Shown here one piece after another: positions 62,738 through 64,000 of a DNA stretch of 64,000 nt (its first letter is position 1; the number at the start of each line of letters is the position of its first letter). The stretch is from an uncultured Spirochaetales bacterium. GTDB lineage: Bacteria > Spirochaetota > Spirochaetia > Sphaerochaetales > Sphaerochaetaceae. The position numbers were made by a program, and so were the translations under genes. The notes beneath the pieces were generated by a model. The model saw only the letters and a program-made list of their open reading frames with translations, was not told where the DNA came from and did not search any database. Where the stretch lies: assembly GCA_949283305.1 (NCBI GenBank), contig CASDRU010000010.1, positions 240,162 to 304,161 on the forward strand, written 5' to 3'.

Positions 62738-63711
62738 TTTCTATCCGTATTGTAATAAAGTTTTCTCGCAGCCTGGCTCTCAAGCCATTTCAGAACGGAC
62801 TGATCGAATTCCTTTGAAGAATAATAGCCGAGCTTCTTGAGCCTTTCATTCCTTGCTGCAGTCTCAATCAGAGAAGGAATATTCCTTCCAGGGGAAACAG
62901 GGAATACTACCTGGGGAATGGTTATTCCCATTATGGTGCATGTATCCTGATCTCCAAGACGGTCATAGTTCTTCTTCTCATCCCATTTTTCAAGTCTCAC
63001 AGAAAGCTGGACCTGTTTTTTCTCCCTGATGGCACCGACTCCGAATAATGTCTGAAGATTGATTATTCCTATTCCTCTTATCTCCATGTGGTGTGCAAGC
63101 ATCGGGTTTTCCCCGCTTCCGATGAGGTAGTTGTCAGAAAGCTTCCTTATTTTCACTGTGTCGTCGCTTATAAGGCGGTGTCCGCGCTCTATGAGCTCAA
63201 GAGCAGTCTCGCTTTTGCCAATTCCGCTGTCTCCTGTGATGAGTATTCCAATTCCATACACCTCAACAAGAACTCCGTGAATGGTCTGGCTCTGTGCGAA
63301 CACTTCATCAAGCAGAGCATAGGCCCTGCGCGAGAATGTCGCGCTCTCAAGCGGGGTAGTGAGCACGGCAGTGGCATTCTTTTCAGCAAGATCTACAAAC
63401 TGCTCAGACGGCTTTGCTCCTCCGATGAATATGAGGCACGGGATGTTGTATGAGAAAAGCTTATGGATGTTCTCCCATTCATTTTTTTCCTCGAGCAGCT
63501 GCAGATAGCTCTGCTCTCCGCGTCCGAAAAGCTGTATGCTGTCTGAGGAGAAATCGACAAAGTATCCTGCAAGGGCAAGGCCCGGGCGGCTTATCTTTTC
63601 TGTGGGTATTTCACGGCTCAGTCCGCTGCGCCCTGCTATGCATTTAAGCTGCAGGTGATTGTGTTCCTTCAAATCCAGATCCAGTAAATCAAGGACAGTG
63701 AATCTTTTCAT
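62734..63711 (-). CDS. hprK: HPr kinase/phosphorylase
   Basis: 325 residues. The N-terminal domain (SRPGLALAGYFVDF, RGEQSYLQLL) is followed by the kinase domain with H146, Walker A TGDSGIGKSETAL (159-171), RLISDDTVKI and the signature EIRGIGIINLQTLFGVGAIR. It phosphorylates and dephosphorylates HPr at Ser46. It is the first gene of hprK-ptsH-LexA-like-holA. TGC TATAAT ends 7 bases before the ATG and there is no Shine-Dalgarno. Confidence 0.96.
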   Translation of the reverse strand: MKRFTVLDLLDLDLKEHNHLQLKCIAGRSGLSREIPTEKISRPGLALAGYFVDFSSDSIQLFGRGEQSYLQLLEEKNEWENIHKLFSYNIPCLIFIGGAKPSEQFVDLAEKNATAVLTTPLESATFSRRAYALLDEVFAQSQTIHGVLVEVYGIGILITGDSGIGKSETALELIERGHRLISDDTVKIRKLSDNYLIGSGENPMLAHHMEIRGIGIINLQTLFGVGAIREKKQVQLSVRLEKWDEKKNYDRLGDQDTCTIMGITIPQVVFPVSPGRNIPSLIETAARNERLKKLGYYSSKEFDQSVLKWLESQAARKLYYNTDRK

Positions 63712-63718
63712 AAAGAGA

Positions 63719-63727
63719 ATTATAGCA
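63719..63727 (-). promoter_or_regulatory. hprK promoter, leaderless type
   Basis: TGC TATAAT (63727-63719), an extended -10 that ends 7 bases before the hprK ATG. No good -35 is seen. Confidence 0.6.
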
Positions 63728-63749
63728 TAAGTGAGGAATTTTTGCGCAC

Positions 63750-63778
63750 TTGAGAAAAATTAGAGGCTCATATATCAT
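63750..63778 (+). promoter_or_regulatory. Candidate promoter of the asparaginase-like gene
   Basis: TTGAGA (63750-63755), a 17-base spacer, and TATCAT (63773-63778), just before the Shine-Dalgarno AGGAGG. Confidence 0.45.
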
Positions 63779-63794
63779 CAGGAGGGAAAACAGT

Positions 63795-63842
63795 ATGGCA
63801 GATCTGAGAATAATCACAACTGGCGGAACATTTGACCACTGA
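63795..63842 (+). pseudogene. Asparaginase-like gene, 5' fragment interrupted by an insertion
   Basis: A perfect Shine-Dalgarno AGGAGG is followed 8 bases on by a 15-codon frame reading MADLRIITTGGTFDH and then TGA. ITTGGTFD is the N-terminal Thr motif of asparaginase-like proteins. The frame stops where the sequence changes to the hairpin-bearing end of a probable mobile element, so the rest of the gene would lie beyond it. Family assignment rests on a very short stretch. Confidence 0.55.
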
Positions 63843-63847
63843 CTGCT

Positions 63848-63867
63848 CCCACAGGCAAACCTGTGGG
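63848..63867. repeat. Subterminal hairpin of the probable element
   Basis: CCCACAGG (63848-63855), loop CAAA, CCTGTGGG (63860-63867): a perfect 8-bp stem about 10 bases inside the junction. Confidence 0.85.
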
Positions 63868-63907
63868 GTTCAGGTGAATAGGCTTATACCATATCCGTGC
63901 ATCATTT

Positions 63908-64000
63908 TCAGACTTTGGGACTAAGGCTGCCACCCAGAGCACCATCATGCCGGCCAGGCATCCCGCTGGACACATTAGCGACCGGCTTCTGCCTTCTCAG
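63908..64000 (-). CDS. C-terminal 30 residues of a possible TnpB-like protein (partial)
   Basis: An open frame enters from the right edge and ends ANVSSGMPGRHDGALGGSLS, then PKV and TGA. It is Gly/Ser-rich, like the disordered C-termini of TnpB proteins, whose gene ends shortly before the right end of IS200/IS605 elements. This is positional evidence only; no catalytic motif is visible. Confidence 0.35.
   Translation of the reverse strand: MRRQKPVANVSSGMPGRHDGALGGSLSPKV

Larger units (their letters stand above)
63838..64000 (-). mobile_element. Right end of a probable IS200/IS605-type element (partial)
   Basis: From about 63838 the composition shifts to a higher GC content and the interrupted gene stops. 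On the minus strand the tail reads a frame end at 63908, then about 70 bases holding an 8-bp hairpin (63867-63848) followed by GAGCAGTCA, the usual form of an IS200/IS605 right end. There is no target duplication to check. The exact junction cannot be fixed within about 8 bases. The element runs off the window. Confidence 0.5.

Overview
The window looks like part of a spirochaete chromosome, probably a host-associated, anaerobic, sugar- and organic-acid-fermenting member of Spirochaetota. The main evidence is an archaeal-type phenylalanyl-tRNA synthetase pair (long PheS, short PheT) as known from spirochaetes, an EF-G with the [10 protein letters not shown]1 motif of the spirochaete/planctomycete/delta lineage, a CarD-IspD-IspF block, an HprK-HPr pair, and several small signal-peptide proteins that look like outer-membrane barrels. 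The genus is not determined. Genes are densely packed, many with 1-8 base overlaps, and no stretch above about 300 bases lacks a gene.

Layout. 1-9.2 kb: start of a U32 peptidase (cut by the window edge), GTP-dependent PEP carboxykinase, a WYL regulator with an RNase D-like nuclease, then a leftward operon of an alpha/beta hydrolase, dCMP deaminase, a molybdenum hydroxylase of Se-dependent xanthine dehydrogenase architecture and an M20 peptidase. 9.2-13 kb: tRNA-Val and the sodium-pumping oxaloacetate decarboxylase operon oadGAB, whose alpha subunit has two almost identical biotin domains. 13-19.8 kb: Mrp, a NUDIX hydrolase, GpsA, a decayed-looking GH36 glycosidase relative divergent from a mutarotase-like protein, and an Ldh2-family dehydrogenase. 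19.8-28.2 kb: a barrel-like protein, a heterodimeric ABC exporter, tRNA-Cys, and an ECF transporter (A-A-T triple fusion plus S component) with a SAM-hydrolase family protein. 28.2-34 kb: malic enzyme, a helical unknown, a metallophosphoesterase lipoprotein, a barrel-like protein, and a UPF0126/TRIC channel-AlaX-VTT operon. 34-46 kb: purine operon hpt-gpt-like-purA-lacZ-purB, a fused E1 alpha/beta 2-oxoacid dehydrogenase, and pheST. 46-56 kb: a lipoprotein, HIT protein, EF-G, a KaiC-like P-loop protein, HxlR regulator plus AAA/DUF234-like ATPase, a hydrolase, and carD-ispD-ispF-CoA-binding-GNAT. 56-64 kb: malQ-rsmE-thyX-uvrC, the operon hprK-ptsH-LexA-like-holA, and an asparaginase-like gene broken by what looks like the right end of an IS200/IS605-type element.

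PEP carboxykinase, the Na+ oxaloacetate decarboxylase and malic enzyme together describe C4-acid/PEP/pyruvate interconversion with sodium export. LacZ, MalQ and HprK/HPr fit carbohydrate use with HPr-based control. The purine genes salvage hypoxanthine and guanine and convert IMP to AMP.

The most unusual signals are: (1) many genes with a -10 element 6-8 bases before the start codon and no Shine-Dalgarno, suggesting leaderless mRNAs, including one divergent pair sharing a palindromic -10; (2) a LexA-like protein with both autocleavage residues replaced; (3) the tandem biotin domains in OadA; (4) the ECF triple fusion next to a SAM hydrolase; (5) the orphan E1 fusion; (6) the mobile-element junction at the right edge.
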